DNA from: Paenibacillus sp. Soil787
GTDB lineage: Bacteria; Bacillota; Bacilli; Paenibacillales; NBRC-103111
DNA: 56,796 nt
Reading direction: 5' to 3'
Assembly (NCBI RefSeq): GCF_001429545.1
Contig: NZ_LMSP01000003.1
Location: forward strand, 193,990 to 250,785
The position numbers were made by a program, and so were the translations under genes. Positions 9,092 to 17,735 of this stretch are shown here, piece by piece (position 1 is the stretch's first letter; each line of letters starts with the position of its first letter). The notes beneath the pieces were generated by a model that was not told where the DNA came from, ran no database searches, and was given only the letters and a program-made list of their open reading frames with translations.

Positions 9092-11887
9092 TTATTCCTG
9101 ATAGAGAGGAAACGAAATGGTTACCGTCGTTCCTTTCATTGGGCTGCTGCCCACCTTCATGGCTACTTGTTCTTTATAGAACAAATGGAGGCGATGGTAC
9201 ACATTGCTCAATCCGATGCCGCCTTTATTTTCGTATCCGCCGATATGATTATCCAAGCTCTTCTGAATCTCTGCATTCACCCTTATAACTGTATCCGTAT
9301 CCATTCCAATACCATTATCACTAACTTCAATGAACAGCAGCTCATCATTTTCAAATGCTTTTATTCGTATGACCCCGCCTTCTTCGAAGCCGGACAAACC
9401 ATGCTTCAAGCAATTTTCAACGATTGGCTGCAGGATGAATTTGACTACAGCAAAGTGGGTCAAGTGTTCAGGGACCTCTAATTCATATTTGAATTGATCG
9501 CCAAATCGGACTTGTTGAATGGACATATAGTTCTGCACATGGTTCAGCTCCATCGCAAGCGGCACCTTCCCTACCCCATTGCTTACGCTGTAGCGGAACA
9601 TTTCGGCCAATGAACTGACAATCAGACTTATTTCACTATTTCCGTTTTTCATACTCCGCATATTGATCGCTTCAAGCGTATTGTATAAAAAATGAGGATT
9701 GATCTGCGCTTGCAGCATTTTCAACTCCGCTTGGGTCTTTAAGGACAGCAACTCATTTTCCCTTAGTTTATTTGTTGCATTTTCCTCCATTATTTTCATA
9801 TTCTCGTGAATCACGCCATTTAATCTTAGAACCATATCATTATGGCTTCGAATAATCTCGCCAATCTCGTTATTCCCGCTATAGCTCGTCATATGGCTGA
9901 AATCCCCCTTGCCAACGATCCTCATCGTTCGTTTCAGCATTTCGACAGGCTTTAGTAAGAAGGAAGCGATAATAAACGAAATAATAATGGACAATATAAG
10001 AATGAGAACGATAATTAGCAATAATCTATAATAATATTGACTGTTTTTAAGAACAATATCTTCATAGGAATATTCAATGCTCAGCTGCCATTGCGTGTCT
10101 GGTATTAGGCCTGACCATAGCAAAGAATTCAATTGTTTAGTAGAAAATGGCTGGAAAGAATATATTGGCTTGCCTTGCGAGTCTTTAATTCCAACGGTTG
10201 ACTCCATCGGACTAACCTCTGTTAGAAATGAATCCCTTGGAACCAGCAACAAATAACTTTGGGTTATGCTGCCCTTATGCCAATAATTAATTCGTTTGAT
10301 TATCGCTGGTGTGGTGTGATTGAACACATCCGTATATCCGGAAATCCAATAAGGAGCGTCTCTTTCCGCCAGATTATCGACTTCGATATTAAACATTTCG
10401 GGATTGTTTGAAAAAATAGATGAATAAAAACTATGCCCGTTGCTATCAAATAAGACAAAATAGTTGACTTCATTCAACCCGGGGAACATGGATAAATTAA
10501 TGGGTGATTTTATATTCCGGAAGGCAACCGAACGCAAAGCATCCAGATCCTGTTGAGTGGTAAGGTATTCTTGCAATTGTCTGCTTGCGGATAACTGGTT
10601 AATTAACTGATTCATAAAGTCCATACGGTTTTGGATGGATACGTTCATAAACTCTCCCACCTCATGAACCGTTTCTTTCATTTGGTTTTGGACGGCTTGG
10701 TTCAAAACCCGGGAATATAAAAACCCGTCCGATAGGGTTGGAATAATGACGGCAATCGAAAAGATCATGATCAGCTTGGTGCGAAGCGATAATGAATTTA
10801 TTCCTTTTTTTATCCACTCATCCGAGATGTATTTCAAAATCAACTCATCCGACCGCACCTGATCTTGCATTTTTTTTGTTAACATCAAGTACGGATAAAA
10901 AATTTTCTTTGTATAAAAATAACTAATCAAAAAGGTAACAAATGCAGTAAGACAAGATAATGCAATAAAAACAGAAAAAATGGACTTTTTAGAAAAGAGC
11001 ACAAAATCTGAAGTTTGCTTAAAAATGACACGATACGGGTATGGATTTAATTCCTTTTCTAGCTTTACACATGTTTGACAATTGGTTTGAGTGTGATTAT
11101 CTGCCAACACTAGCGGATCAGCGGATGACCAGACCAGCTCATCTTTATGGTTTAGAATCGAAAATTGATAGTCGTCGGAATAATCATCAGGCAAGCCAGA
11201 CCGGAATAAATCGTTATTTAACTCCATAATGATAAGCACGCCATTCACATTTCCGTTTGAAATGACAAGTTTATTATTCAAGCCATTAATAAAGCTAGAC
11301 AGTTCAGCTTTTCTTTCAACATTGATATTAAGCTGATTACTCATTGTGAGATGTTCAAAGTCATTTGGCGAATATCGGGTCAACCGATTATTATCTTTCA
11401 AAAAAACTTGATCCATATTATTTTCTTGAAGTAGGTCCATTCTCAGGTTGGGAAGCTCATCTAAGGTTGCACGGTCCGTATCTTTACTAAATGACAATTG
11501 ATTCATATCGCTGCCTATAAAATAAATTCGCCGCACCATTTTGGTTGATAAATGAAGATCGTTTAATTTACTTAATAAATCGTTTTTTTGCTGAGTGACT
11601 GTTGTCAAATCCCGTACATTCATAGAGCTTTTAAAAAAATCACTAAAGTCCGGGGATTGCAGCAGTTGCATCAAATTGCTAAGTTCACCGAATTGTGTCA
11701 ATGTATTTTTGTAAAATTGGTTCGATACATTGGTCTCTCTTTTATCCTGGACGGAATGATTCATATTATTCACATAAGACAGCCCAATAGTAAGAAGCAC
11801 AATTTGTGCCAGTAAGGTGAGCAATACAGAGACAATAATGATGTTTCTGCGTGTGGGACTAAGCTTGTTGAAATACGGGTTTGCCAT
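9092..11887 (-). CDS. Sensor histidine kinase, YesM type, with a doubled sensor region
   Basis: 931 residues, against about 580-600 for a standard YesM kinase. Membrane helices lie near 15-37, 303-325, 371-388 and 621-645. Two extracellular sensor segments (about 40-300 and 390-615) lie between them, so the input region seems duplicated. A HAMP linker follows (about 645-700), then the His_kinase box with phospho-acceptor His732 (INPHFLYN), the N-box with Asn825 (PIVENCLKHG), the G1 box DNGIGM (858-863) and the G2 box GGIGLSNV (889-896). It follows the response regulator gene by 23 nt. It should sense an extracellular sugar or binding-protein signal and phosphorylate that regulator. All catalytic motifs are intact. 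Confidence 0.92.
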   Translation of the reverse strand: MANPYFNKLSPTRRNIIIVSVLLTLLAQIVLLTIGLSYVNNMNHSVQDKRETNVSNQFYKNTLTQFGELSNLMQLLQSPDFSDFFKSSMNVRDLTTVTQQKNDLLSKLNDLHLSTKMVRRIYFIGSDMNQLSFSKDTDRATLDELPNLRMDLLQENNMDQVFLKDNNRLTRYSPNDFEHLTMSNQLNINVERKAELSSFINGLNNKLVISNGNVNGVLIIMELNNDLFRSGLPDDYSDDYQFSILNHKDELVWSSADPLVLADNHTQTNCQTCVKLEKELNPYPYRVIFKQTSDFVLFSKKSIFSVFIALSCLTAFVTFLISYFYTKKIFYPYLMLTKKMQDQVRSDELILKYISDEWIKKGINSLSLRTKLIMIFSIAVIIPTLSDGFLYSRVLNQAVQNQMKETVHEVGEFMNVSIQNRMDFMNQLINQLSASRQLQEYLTTQQDLDALRSVAFRNIKSPINLSMFPGLNEVNYFVLFDSNGHSFYSSIFSNNPEMFNIEVDNLAERDAPYWISGYTDVFNHTTPAIIKRINYWHKGSITQSYLLLVPRDSFLTEVSPMESTVGIKDSQGKPIYSFQPFSTKQLNSLLWSGLIPDTQWQLSIEYSYEDIVLKNSQYYYRLLLIIVLILILSIIISFIIASFLLKPVEMLKRTMRIVGKGDFSHMTSYSGNNEIGEIIRSHNDMVLRLNGVIHENMKIMEENATNKLRENELLSLKTQAELKMLQAQINPHFLYNTLEAINMRSMKNGNSEISLIVSSLAEMFRYSVSNGVGKVPLAMELNHVQNYMSIQQVRFGDQFKYELEVPEHLTHFAVVKFILQPIVENCLKHGLSGFEEGGVIRIKAFENDELLFIEVSDNGIGMDTDTVIRVNAEIQKSLDNHIGGYENKGGIGLSNVYHRLHLFYKEQVAMKVGSSPMKGTTVTISFPLYQE

Positions 11888-11910
11888 CCTATCAGCAGCC
11901 CCTTTCTATC

Positions 11911-13218
11911 CTAATTTGCTGCATCTCTATATTCCATCGGTGTTTTACCCGTATGTTTTTTAAATATCTCTGAGAAATAAGCCTGATCTGAATAACCGAC
12001 TAACTCAGCAATCTCATATATTTTAAAGCGAACATCCGCTAATAGCTCAATCGCTTTATTCAACCGTTGCGATGTCACAAATTGCAAATACGATTCCCCG
12101 GATTCACGGAAAAGCGCACTCAAATGGCCGGGAGTTACATGTACTTCATTGGCTACTTGCTTTAAAGTAATACTTTGATGGAAATTGTGCTTTATAAATT
12201 GTTTAGCTTGTTGCACAACCATGCTATCTTTCTTTTTATCTTTGGCATGGCTCATTGAAGTCGATTCTTTAGCAGCTGTAACGTCCAGCTCTTCAGCTTG
12301 TACAAGTTCGCTGTATTCAAGATTGCTGTCTTCTTCGGGCGAGTTTTCCAATAGTTGCTTGGCAGATTGAGCTGAACTCCATATCTCTGTTAAATGCTGT
12401 GCGGGTTTTCCGATACTTAGCGAGAGAGTTGATTTTAACAAACCCATAAATTTGGTCAGCTGCCGTTTGACTTGAATAAAATCATCTTTAGGCGTAGATT
12501 TCGCAGTAAGCAAATAAAATTCTGCATTTTCTTTATTAACAAGATGATAAGCTGATCCTTGCATATCCCAAATATCGTATAAAATATTATCCAAAGAAAA
12601 AGCAATCAGCTTCAATTCACGATCTGATACCATTTTTGTGTTTAAAGATATTCGATCAAGCCGAATCAACGCAACTGTGTATGCGAGGCCATCGAGTAAA
12701 ATTTCGCTCTCCGAACATCCCAGCTCAATATCATCCACCGACATCCTGCTCTTGAATAACATGGTTAGGAACTCTTCCCGCAGAAGCTTCGACAACAGCA
12801 TCTCTTTGCGAACAAGAACGGATTTTCTGAGTTCCTCCTGTTTTTCAGCATCCAACTTGCGAACCAATCTCTCAAAAGTTTGAAATAGAATGTCAAATTG
12901 AGTAGGTTTCAATAAATAATCAACGGCACCATTTTTCAACGCTTTTTGCGCATAATCAAAATCGCTGTGGCCTGATAATATAATGACTCGAATGTACGGT
13001 TGTTGCCGCAGCAAAACAGTCATCAATTCAATCCCATCCATAAATGGCATTCGAATATCAGTCAATACAATATCTATGGGATGTTCCGAAATAAATTGCA
13101 ACGCTTCTAGACCATGTTTTGCGGACCCCATTAATTTCACACCCATGGTTTGCCATGGAATAGCTGATAAGCCTTCACGAATTTCTATTTCGTCATCGAC
13201 AATGAGTAAATTATACAT
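11911..13218 (-). CDS. Response regulator, YesN type (receiver plus AraC DNA-binding domain)
   Basis: 435 residues. The N-terminal receiver has the acidic pair (DDE, 8-10), phospho-acceptor Asp54 (LTDIRMP) and Lys104 (LLKPT). The last ~100 residues are an AraC/XylS double helix-turn-helix ending in YSDQAYFSEIFKKHTGKTPMEYR. It is slightly shorter in its middle linker than the locus 3 regulator (538 residues). It heads a regulator-kinase pair followed by the binding protein and permeases, which are its probable targets. A perfect cre box lies 65 nt upstream, so catabolite repression acts on the regulator itself. Confidence 0.94.
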   Translation of the reverse strand: MYNLLIVDDEIEIREGLSAIPWQTMGVKLMGSAKHGLEALQFISEHPIDIVLTDIRMPFMDGIELMTVLLRQQPYIRVIILSGHSDFDYAQKALKNGAVDYLLKPTQFDILFQTFERLVRKLDAEKQEELRKSVLVRKEMLLSKLLREEFLTMLFKSRMSVDDIELGCSESEILLDGLAYTVALIRLDRISLNTKMVSDRELKLIAFSLDNILYDIWDMQGSAYHLVNKENAEFYLLTAKSTPKDDFIQVKRQLTKFMGLLKSTLSLSIGKPAQHLTEIWSSAQSAKQLLENSPEEDSNLEYSELVQAEELDVTAAKESTSMSHAKDKKKDSMVVQQAKQFIKHNFHQSITLKQVANEVHVTPGHLSALFRESGESYLQFVTSQRLNKAIELLADVRFKIYEIAELVGYSDQAYFSEIFKKHTGKTPMEYRDAAN

Positions 13219-13282
13219 GTGAAACGCCTCCCTCCTGATACCTATCGGTGAAATAACAGGATTGCTGTCTATACCCTTCGTT

Positions 13283-13296
13283 TGAAACCGTTTTCA
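13283..13296 (-). promoter_or_regulatory. cre box (CcpA site) before the locus 1 regulator operon
   Basis: TGAAAACGGTTTCA on the minus strand (TGAAACCGTTTTCA on plus) matches TGWNANCGNTNWCA at every constrained position and is nearly palindromic. It lies 65-78 nt before the start codon, overlapping the region where a promoter would be expected (a possible -10, TATAGA, is just downstream). Confidence 0.75.
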
Positions 13297-13375
13297 TCTT
13301 CATGTATCCTTTCATTCATTCCATTATGCCAAATCCGATAAAGTTTGAACAGCGTATCCATTTTTTTGGAATCAA

Positions 13376-13409
13376 ACAAAAAAAAGCCAGCACTGGTTCT
13401 CAACGCTGG
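13376..13409 (-). terminator. Terminator after the 117-residue hypothetical gene
   Basis: Short stem (CCAGC 13387-13391 with GCTGG 13405-13409) followed on the minus strand by a run of nine or more T. It separates the small gene at 13461 from the two-component operon. Confidence 0.6.
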
Positions 13410-13460
13410 ACACGATATCGCACCTGAATTGGTGATAATGATGATTCTTTATGATTGCGG

Positions 13461-13814
13461 TTATTGAATGGTGATCATGTAAGAGGCCCGATCCGTTTGA
13501 ATCTCCATTCCTTTTTCATTTTGAATACCATGGAAGTTTCCGTCGAATGGAATTTCGTAGCTATCTTCAGGAAGGCTTTGCTTTTCACCATCATGTGTCT
13601 GGATGCTTCCACTTCCGCGCAGTACGATCGCTTTGGGCGATAAATAGGCGTCTAAGGTGTCTGAAAAGCTCACGACTCCAACTTCATGTACGTTAATTTC
13701 TATCTGATCTATATCTTGTTGATCTTCTTTTTTAATCATGATGCTCTTGTCTTTATTGGCTTCAAACCAGCTACAAACCTCTTGCATAGTTAAATCGCCC
13801 ATCGTATTATCCAT
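13461..13814 (-). CDS. Small hypothetical protein
   Basis: 117 acidic residues without a signal peptide or membrane segment. I do not recognise a family. It has alternating polar/hydrophobic segments (GVVSFSDTLDAYLSPKAIVLRG) suggesting an all-beta fold, and the text SYEIPFDGNFHGIQNEKG. Two starts compete: ATG 13814 directly follows TAAGGG with almost no spacing, while ATG 13802 gives 11-12 nt spacing and is perhaps more likely. It is a single-gene unit with its own terminator downstream, between the exonuclease and regulator genes. Confidence 0.65.
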   Translation of the reverse strand: MDNTMGDLTMQEVCSWFEANKDKSIMIKKEDQQDIDQIEINVHEVGVVSFSDTLDAYLSPKAIVLRGSGSIQTHDGEKQSLPEDSYEIPFDGNFHGIQNEKGMEIQTDRASYMITIQ

Positions 13815-13931
13815 CCCTTACTTTATTTTATTTTATGTAAGCATAAGTATTCTTTACATTAGTGTGGATCGGCTATTCTATACTTTAGGTAGTAATAATT
13901 GTTATTCTTTTATGTTCGATAAATACAAAAA

Positions 13932-13950
13932 GACCCCATTCATAGGGGTC
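13932..13950 (-). terminator. Terminator after the exonuclease gene
   Basis: GACCCC (13932-13937) and GGGGTC (13945-13950) form a stem followed by TTTTTG on the minus strand, 9 nt after the exonuclease stop codon. Confidence 0.8.
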
Positions 13951-13958
13951 TACGCCAT

Positions 13959-14714
13959 TTACGCATATAATAATTTTTTTGTTTTACGACCATACTTCAT
14001 ATGTGCAAACTTCATAAAGAGATTTTGAACCATTCTGATTTCGTGATCAGCTAAGTTCATGATGGCGATATACTTCTGCGTATTCCGATCCTTTAAAAAA
14101 TCGTCCCAACTTAACATCTGGTCATTTTCAATAGCATTGTCAAGCGACATAAGGATCCATTTCTTGATGCCACCCGTACATATTTTCACAGGATCTGGGG
14201 TGAAATAGTTGATATCACTTATGATTCCTAGTTTGAGCTTCAATAAAAGAGTAGCATTTAAAGCATCATCCAGTGCAGAATGACTTTGTCCGATGAACTG
14301 AAGGCCATGATCCTCTAGAGCTTGCTGTAAGCCTCCATCAAAATGACGCGTCATGTCCAACAATTGAGTAGTGATCCATTCTGTATGAACATGATTTACT
14401 TTGCAATCAACCATTAAAGTGAAGAAATCGTTGGCGCCCCATGCGATCAGCTTATAATCTGTGCCGCAAAATTTTTTGAATCTTTTAATAACCGCTTCAA
14501 AAGGCTTGCTTTTTAATAACGTTTCTTTTGTAATACCGCAAAACTGCAATGCAAATTTATTTAAAGGAAATTTAGGACGAATAAAGCTTTGGAATGTCTC
14601 GATAATTTCCATCTGCTCATTTAATTTTACAGCCCCAATTTCAATAATCTCCATAGGATAAATGTCATAATGCTGCCTACCGTTGAATTCGAAATCGATA
14701 ACGATGTAATGCAT
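13959..14714 (-). CDS. 3'-5' exonuclease, DEDDh (RNase T/ERI1-like) family
   Basis: 251 residues. The Exo I motif is DFEFNG (residues 7-12) with its catalytic Asp and Glu, followed by PMEIIEIGAVKL. A later HSALDDALNA segment near residue 144 supplies the Exo III histidine and aspartates of the DEDDh type. The fold degrades single-stranded nucleic acid ends with two metal ions. The family is related to sporulation inhibitor KapD and ERI1, so an RNA or small-fragment substrate is likely but unproven. GAGGTGAA lies 9 nt before the ATG. It is monocistronic, with its own terminator. Confidence 0.88.
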   Translation of the reverse strand: MHYIVIDFEFNGRQHYDIYPMEIIEIGAVKLNEQMEIIETFQSFIRPKFPLNKFALQFCGITKETLLKSKPFEAVIKRFKKFCGTDYKLIAWGANDFFTLMVDCKVNHVHTEWITTQLLDMTRHFDGGLQQALEDHGLQFIGQSHSALDDALNATLLLKLKLGIISDINYFTPDPVKICTGGIKKWILMSLDNAIENDQMLSWDDFLKDRNTQKYIAIMNLADHEIRMVQNLFMKFAHMKYGRKTKKLLYA

Positions 14715-14841
14715 ACTCTATTCACCTCATTACTTCTCATATACCATGTACATAAAAATGAGACCATGATGGATACGAATGTACCATATTCTCTTCATCT
14801 ACTCAATCCTTCAATTCTTCCCAAGTCATTTTACTAAAAAA

Positions 14842-14869
14842 AGCCCTCCGTCCATAGGGATAAAGGGCT
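14842..14869 (-). terminator. Rho-independent terminator
   Basis: AGCCCT (14842-14847) pairs with AGGGCT (14864-14869); the minus strand continues with seven T residues. It now stands downstream of only gene fragments (14903-15247), which suggests it belonged to a gene that has been lost. Confidence 0.75.
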
Positions 14870-14902
14870 AGGACATGCTATTTGATTTCTTCTTCTTCTT
14901 CG

Positions 14903-15050
14903 GGAAAATTGGCCTGAATGTCGCCTTGACCGCTATCCGGTTCATTGCTCGTTATGGAGGTTAATACCACAGATGCAATGCCTAGATAGCATCACTCGAA
15001 TTCAGCGTGGCATGAATGGTCACCAATTTATGATTCGCTGGCCGGCCAAT
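14903..15050 (-). pseudogene. Detached, diverged copy of the 3' end of the large lyase gene
   Basis: This stretch aligns closely at the nucleotide level with 18882-19027 inside the 2200-residue lyase, the segment coding ATLNSSDATSGVESVV through IQANFG. Runs such as ggcctgaatgtcg and agcatcactcgaattcagcg are shared exactly. The copy contains a stop and frame breaks (HKLVTIHATLNSSDA is still readable) and has no start. A further short piece of the same motif (cagtgtggcattgaccgtca) appears near 15383-15402. It is the remnant of a second lyase gene of the same architecture, or of a duplication followed by deletion. Confidence 0.8.
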
Positions 15051-15118
15051 ATTCCATTCCCACTCGTATGCGCACTTGCGTGATGAACAAGGAAATTGCT
15101 TATGAACGGAATAGGTTT

Positions 15119-15247
15119 TTACGTTTCACCTTTTTGTTGCATGGAGTCGTTCATATCTGATTCTATATTCCAACTTAACTTCGGTTGAACAGCATCAATA
15201 CCCATTTTAATCAAATAATCAGTACGCAAATTCAATATTTTGAACAT
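15119..15247 (-). pseudogene. N-terminal remnant of an alpha-L-rhamnosidase-like (GH78) gene
   Basis: 42 codons beginning MFKILNLRTDYL and including GIDAVQPKLSWNIESD, the characteristic opening of GH78 rhamnosidases (usually 750-1000 residues). ATG 15247 has a good ribosome site (GGGAG, 5 nt). The frame then ends after QQKGET, and within about 70 nt the sequence becomes the lyase fragment above, so the rest of the gene has been deleted. Rhamnosidase would suit the pectin/rhamnogalacturonan theme of the locus. The assignment rests on the N-terminal signature alone. Confidence 0.6.
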
Positions 15248-15404
15248 ATTTTCTCCCTCTTTCATCTCTAGTGAAGTTTCCTTATTGATCGTATGTTCGT
15301 AATGATTTCTCGAAGTGGAAGAATACTCCTCAAAATATCGCAAAACAAACAAAGAATAGTTCTTTCTTAACTTCGAACGACGTCAGTGTGGCATTGACCG
15401 TCAA

Positions 15405-15450
15405 AATAAAATCAAGCGTGCAGCTAAAACGCTGCACGCTTGATTTTATT
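15405..15450. terminator. Perfect 20-bp hairpin terminator after the pectate lyase
   Basis: Arms at 15405-15424 and 15431-15450 are exact inverted complements around a 6-nt loop (taaaac). A/T-rich arm ends give T-tracts in both directions, so it can stop transcription from either side. It lies about 110 nt after the lyase stop codon. Confidence 0.85.
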
Positions 15451-15570
15451 AAGTTTATTCAAAAGATCATCCAATTCTTGAGATAACCCCAGCAGCAATT
15501 CCGAACGAAGATCATTCCTATTCCCTACTTGAATCCCTCGTAGGTTTCGGACGGTTTTATTAAAAATATT
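15424..15570 (-). pseudogene. Possible Spo0E-like small gene fragment behind the pectate lyase
   Basis: An open frame of about 46 codons after the lyase stop encodes VRNLRGIQVGNRNDLRSE and then LSQELDDLLNKL. SQELD followed by a leucine-rich helix is the signature of Spo0E-family aspartyl-phosphate phosphatases (about 50-60 residues). No ATG, GTG or TTG with a ribosome site is placed to start it (the frame continues back into the lyase gene), and its end lies inside the terminator hairpin. It is more likely a relic than an active gene; coincidence is possible. Confidence 0.3.
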
Positions 15571-17452
15571 GAACTTTTCCTGCTCCGGCGTTAGCCGGGA
15601 CAAGGGTTGGGATATCGCTTGTTGCGTCAATCGTTCCATGTAATGTAGGTGTCCAGCCCACAGATATGCTTAAGCCTGCGCTTGAAGCAACATTTACACT
15701 TGAACCGTTTAGTACTGTACCAGAATCATTAAGAGTGGTACCGCCAAAAACACCTGCAATGTTAGAAGCACTTATTCCAGGGACACTAATATAATTGTTT
15801 TGAGCGTAAATTTTTGAAGATTTTCCTACGCCCCAAGAATAGGAATATGCGTACGTGCCACTGGTGCTTCCTTCATAGTAGTTGTTATAAATATGGACTT
15901 GCCCGAAGCGCACTCGTGGAGCGCGTTGCACCACGTTTTGATAATAGTTATGATGGTATGTGACTCTGAGATGCCCAATATCCGCAGTGGCGCTGTCACT
16001 TGAACCTACCAGACCGAGTTTGTCGTGATCATGGTAGTAATTGTAAGAAACTGTAATAAGATCAGCTGCATTGCTGATATCCATTGTTCCATCGTGATGT
16101 TGATATTCGCGTCCATAGTAAGTTCCATTCAAACTGTCAGGACGTGCTCCGTCATCAAACGTACAATGGTCGATCCATACATGAGTGGTTCCTTTTATTG
16201 TAATATTATCGAACATCGAGTTCCAGTTACCTGTGCTTCCGTCCGTCGGATCCCACTGCGGGAAGTAATCGTAAGCATCCTGGAATTCAATATTCCGGAT
16301 AATGATATTGTCCACACCGCTCTTGAGATACAGATTTCCACCCAGAATTTTAGCAGTTGTACCTATTCCAACAATGGTAGTGTTAGAAGGAATAGCAACT
16401 ACGACCCTGTTCGCTTGATTGGTTTCAGACCTCTTTCTGGCATCTTCTTGAGAGCCAGACGGAAGGTTGGAGGTGCCCCATACGGAAGGATCATAAGTTG
16501 CCAAATATGTATTGAAATCATAAGCAGAATCTTTATAATCACTGAATCCTAACGGGTTATTGTTATCATCGACGTTAAAATCTATCGTTCCTTGTACATT
16601 GATAATTTTAGGTGTAGTGCTGCCGCTGCCTAAGGCTGCAACAAATTGGTTGCGATTGGTTACAGTATAAGTGTGTTCGGCATCAGCTGAAGAGCCACCA
16701 GTAGTTCCTGTAGTAAAAGCTCCCCACCCATCATTATTTTCTAAAACTTGTTTACCTAGTAGTGTTGGTGTTGGTGTTGGTGTTGCCGTTGGTACTGCCG
16801 TTGGTGCTGCCGTTGGTGTCGGAGTTGGTGTTGTCGTATCCGAAACAATAACATTGTCATACTTGGTAACAGTTTTATAGGCATCAAGCCCCACAGCACC
16901 AGCCGTTAAGCTTGTGTCAGTAGTTGTGAGTTGTAACACACCGTTTACATACATACTTAATGTAGAGTCGATCATTTCAAGTTTTACAGTATACCAAGTG
17001 CCTGCCGCAAGCGCATATGCTTTGCTTGCTAAAGTCGTCGACGATCCGCCCACTTTTTTCCTAATTTCTAGTGTACCGCCGCTGCTGTTAAATAAGGATG
17101 CGGCGTAGAAGTTGTTTCCGTCGGCATATCTGCCCGCAACATATGCTCGATTGGTACCATTGAAGTTGTCCACTTTTACATCAGCTTGAATGCTGTAATT
17201 TGTCCAAGATTGATTGCCTGCGGAAGTTCTACCTTCATTGGTGCTAGATTGATAGTAAACATAAGAGCCCCCATCCTGTACGACCGACCAGGTTCCCATA
17301 GTAGCTGTCCAGTTATTCGCATTACCATTTTCGAAATCATCGCTGAATAGCGTAGCAGCAGAGATGGAATTAATCATAAATAAGCTTAGAAAAATAGTGA
17401 AACACAAGCTAATTGCTGTACTTTTTAATAAAACCTTCTTACTCATATTCAT
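15560..17452 (-). CDS. Secreted pectate lyase, polysaccharide lyase family 1, with N-terminal beta-sandwich domain
   Basis: 630 residues. A signal peptide (about 1-32, cleaved after ISAA) is followed by a LamG/concanavalin-like domain (about 33-203, starting LFSDDFENGNANNW). A Thr/Pro repeat linker (about 207-230, PTPTPTAAPTAVPTATPTP) leads to a PL1 parallel beta-helix (about 235-630). PL1 motifs include WIDHCTFDDGARPD and the catalytic arginine segment VQRAPRVRFGQVHIYNNYYEG. It cleaves polygalacturonate by calcium-dependent beta-elimination outside the cell. Start: GGAGG, 7 nt before ATG 17452. The leader contains a probable c-di-GMP riboswitch and terminator (17592-17735). It is transcribed alone and ends at a strong hairpin. 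Confidence 0.95.
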   Translation of the reverse strand: MNMSKKVLLKSTAISLCFTIFLSLFMINSISAATLFSDDFENGNANNWTATMGTWSVVQDGGSYVYYQSSTNEGRTSAGNQSWTNYSIQADVKVDNFNGTNRAYVAGRYADGNNFYAASLFNSSGGTLEIRKKVGGSSTTLASKAYALAAGTWYTVKLEMIDSTLSMYVNGVLQLTTTDTSLTAGAVGLDAYKTVTKYDNVIVSDTTTPTPTPTAAPTAVPTATPTPTPTLLGKQVLENNDGWGAFTTGTTGGSSADAEHTYTVTNRNQFVAALGSGSTTPKIINVQGTIDFNVDDNNNPLGFSDYKDSAYDFNTYLATYDPSVWGTSNLPSGSQEDARKRSETNQANRVVVAIPSNTTIVGIGTTAKILGGNLYLKSGVDNIIIRNIEFQDAYDYFPQWDPTDGSTGNWNSMFDNITIKGTTHVWIDHCTFDDGARPDSLNGTYYGREYQHHDGTMDISNAADLITVSYNYYHDHDKLGLVGSSDSATADIGHLRVTYHHNYYQNVVQRAPRVRFGQVHIYNNYYEGSTSGTYAYSYSWGVGKSSKIYAQNNYISVPGISASNIAGVFGGTTLNDSGTVLNGSSVNVASSAGLSISVGWTPTLHGTIDATSDIPTLVPANAGAGKVQYF

Positions 17453-17591
17453 TTGTAAGCCTCCTAGGATAGTGGATAAAAGAACATTTAAAACGAAATG
17501 TCTTCATGGGGACTCTCTCTTCTCCATACTTTAGTAGTTATAGCACTTTGCGATTATTTCATCTCTCCACCGTAAATCATAGTTTTTGAAA

Positions 17592-17627
17592 TATAACAAA
17601 ACCTTTCTTGCCGGTACAGGAAAGGTT
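17592..17627 (-). terminator. Leader terminator (riboswitch expression platform) before the pectate lyase
   Basis: AACCTTTC (minus strand, 17627-17620) pairs with GAAAGGTT (17607-17600) across a 12-nt loop and is followed by TTTGTTATAT. It lies between the riboswitch aptamer and the lyase start. Its first three bases (17625-17627) coincide with the 3' strand of the aptamer's closing helix, so the two structures compete at their margin. Confidence 0.75.
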
Positions 17628-17735
17628 CTCACGATTACCTCTTCCTTCGGTGGCTGGCTGGCATGCAGCTTAAACTGCGGGAGCCCCTTTAGCTTTGCGT
17701 CGCTGGCTTTCGCCAGTTTTGCCCTTATCGAGAAC
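17625..17735 (-). ncRNA. Cyclic di-GMP-I (GEMM-I) riboswitch aptamer
   Basis: Read on the minus strand, the closing helix is GTTCTC-GAT (17735-17727) with ATC-GT-GAGAAC (17635-17625). Inside come AGGGCAAAA, a stem capped by the GAAA tetraloop (CTGGC-GAAA-GCCAG), the near-invariant GACGCAAAGCTA, a variable hairpin (GCAGTTTAAGCTGC) and a 3' tetraloop-receptor region (CCAGCCAGCCACCGAAGG). These elements appear in the order and spacing of the GEMM-I family. Ligand binding should control read-through of the terminator just downstream and hence pectate lyase expression. The overlap of helix and terminator suggests that ligand favours expression, but the direction is not certain. Confidence 0.85.
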
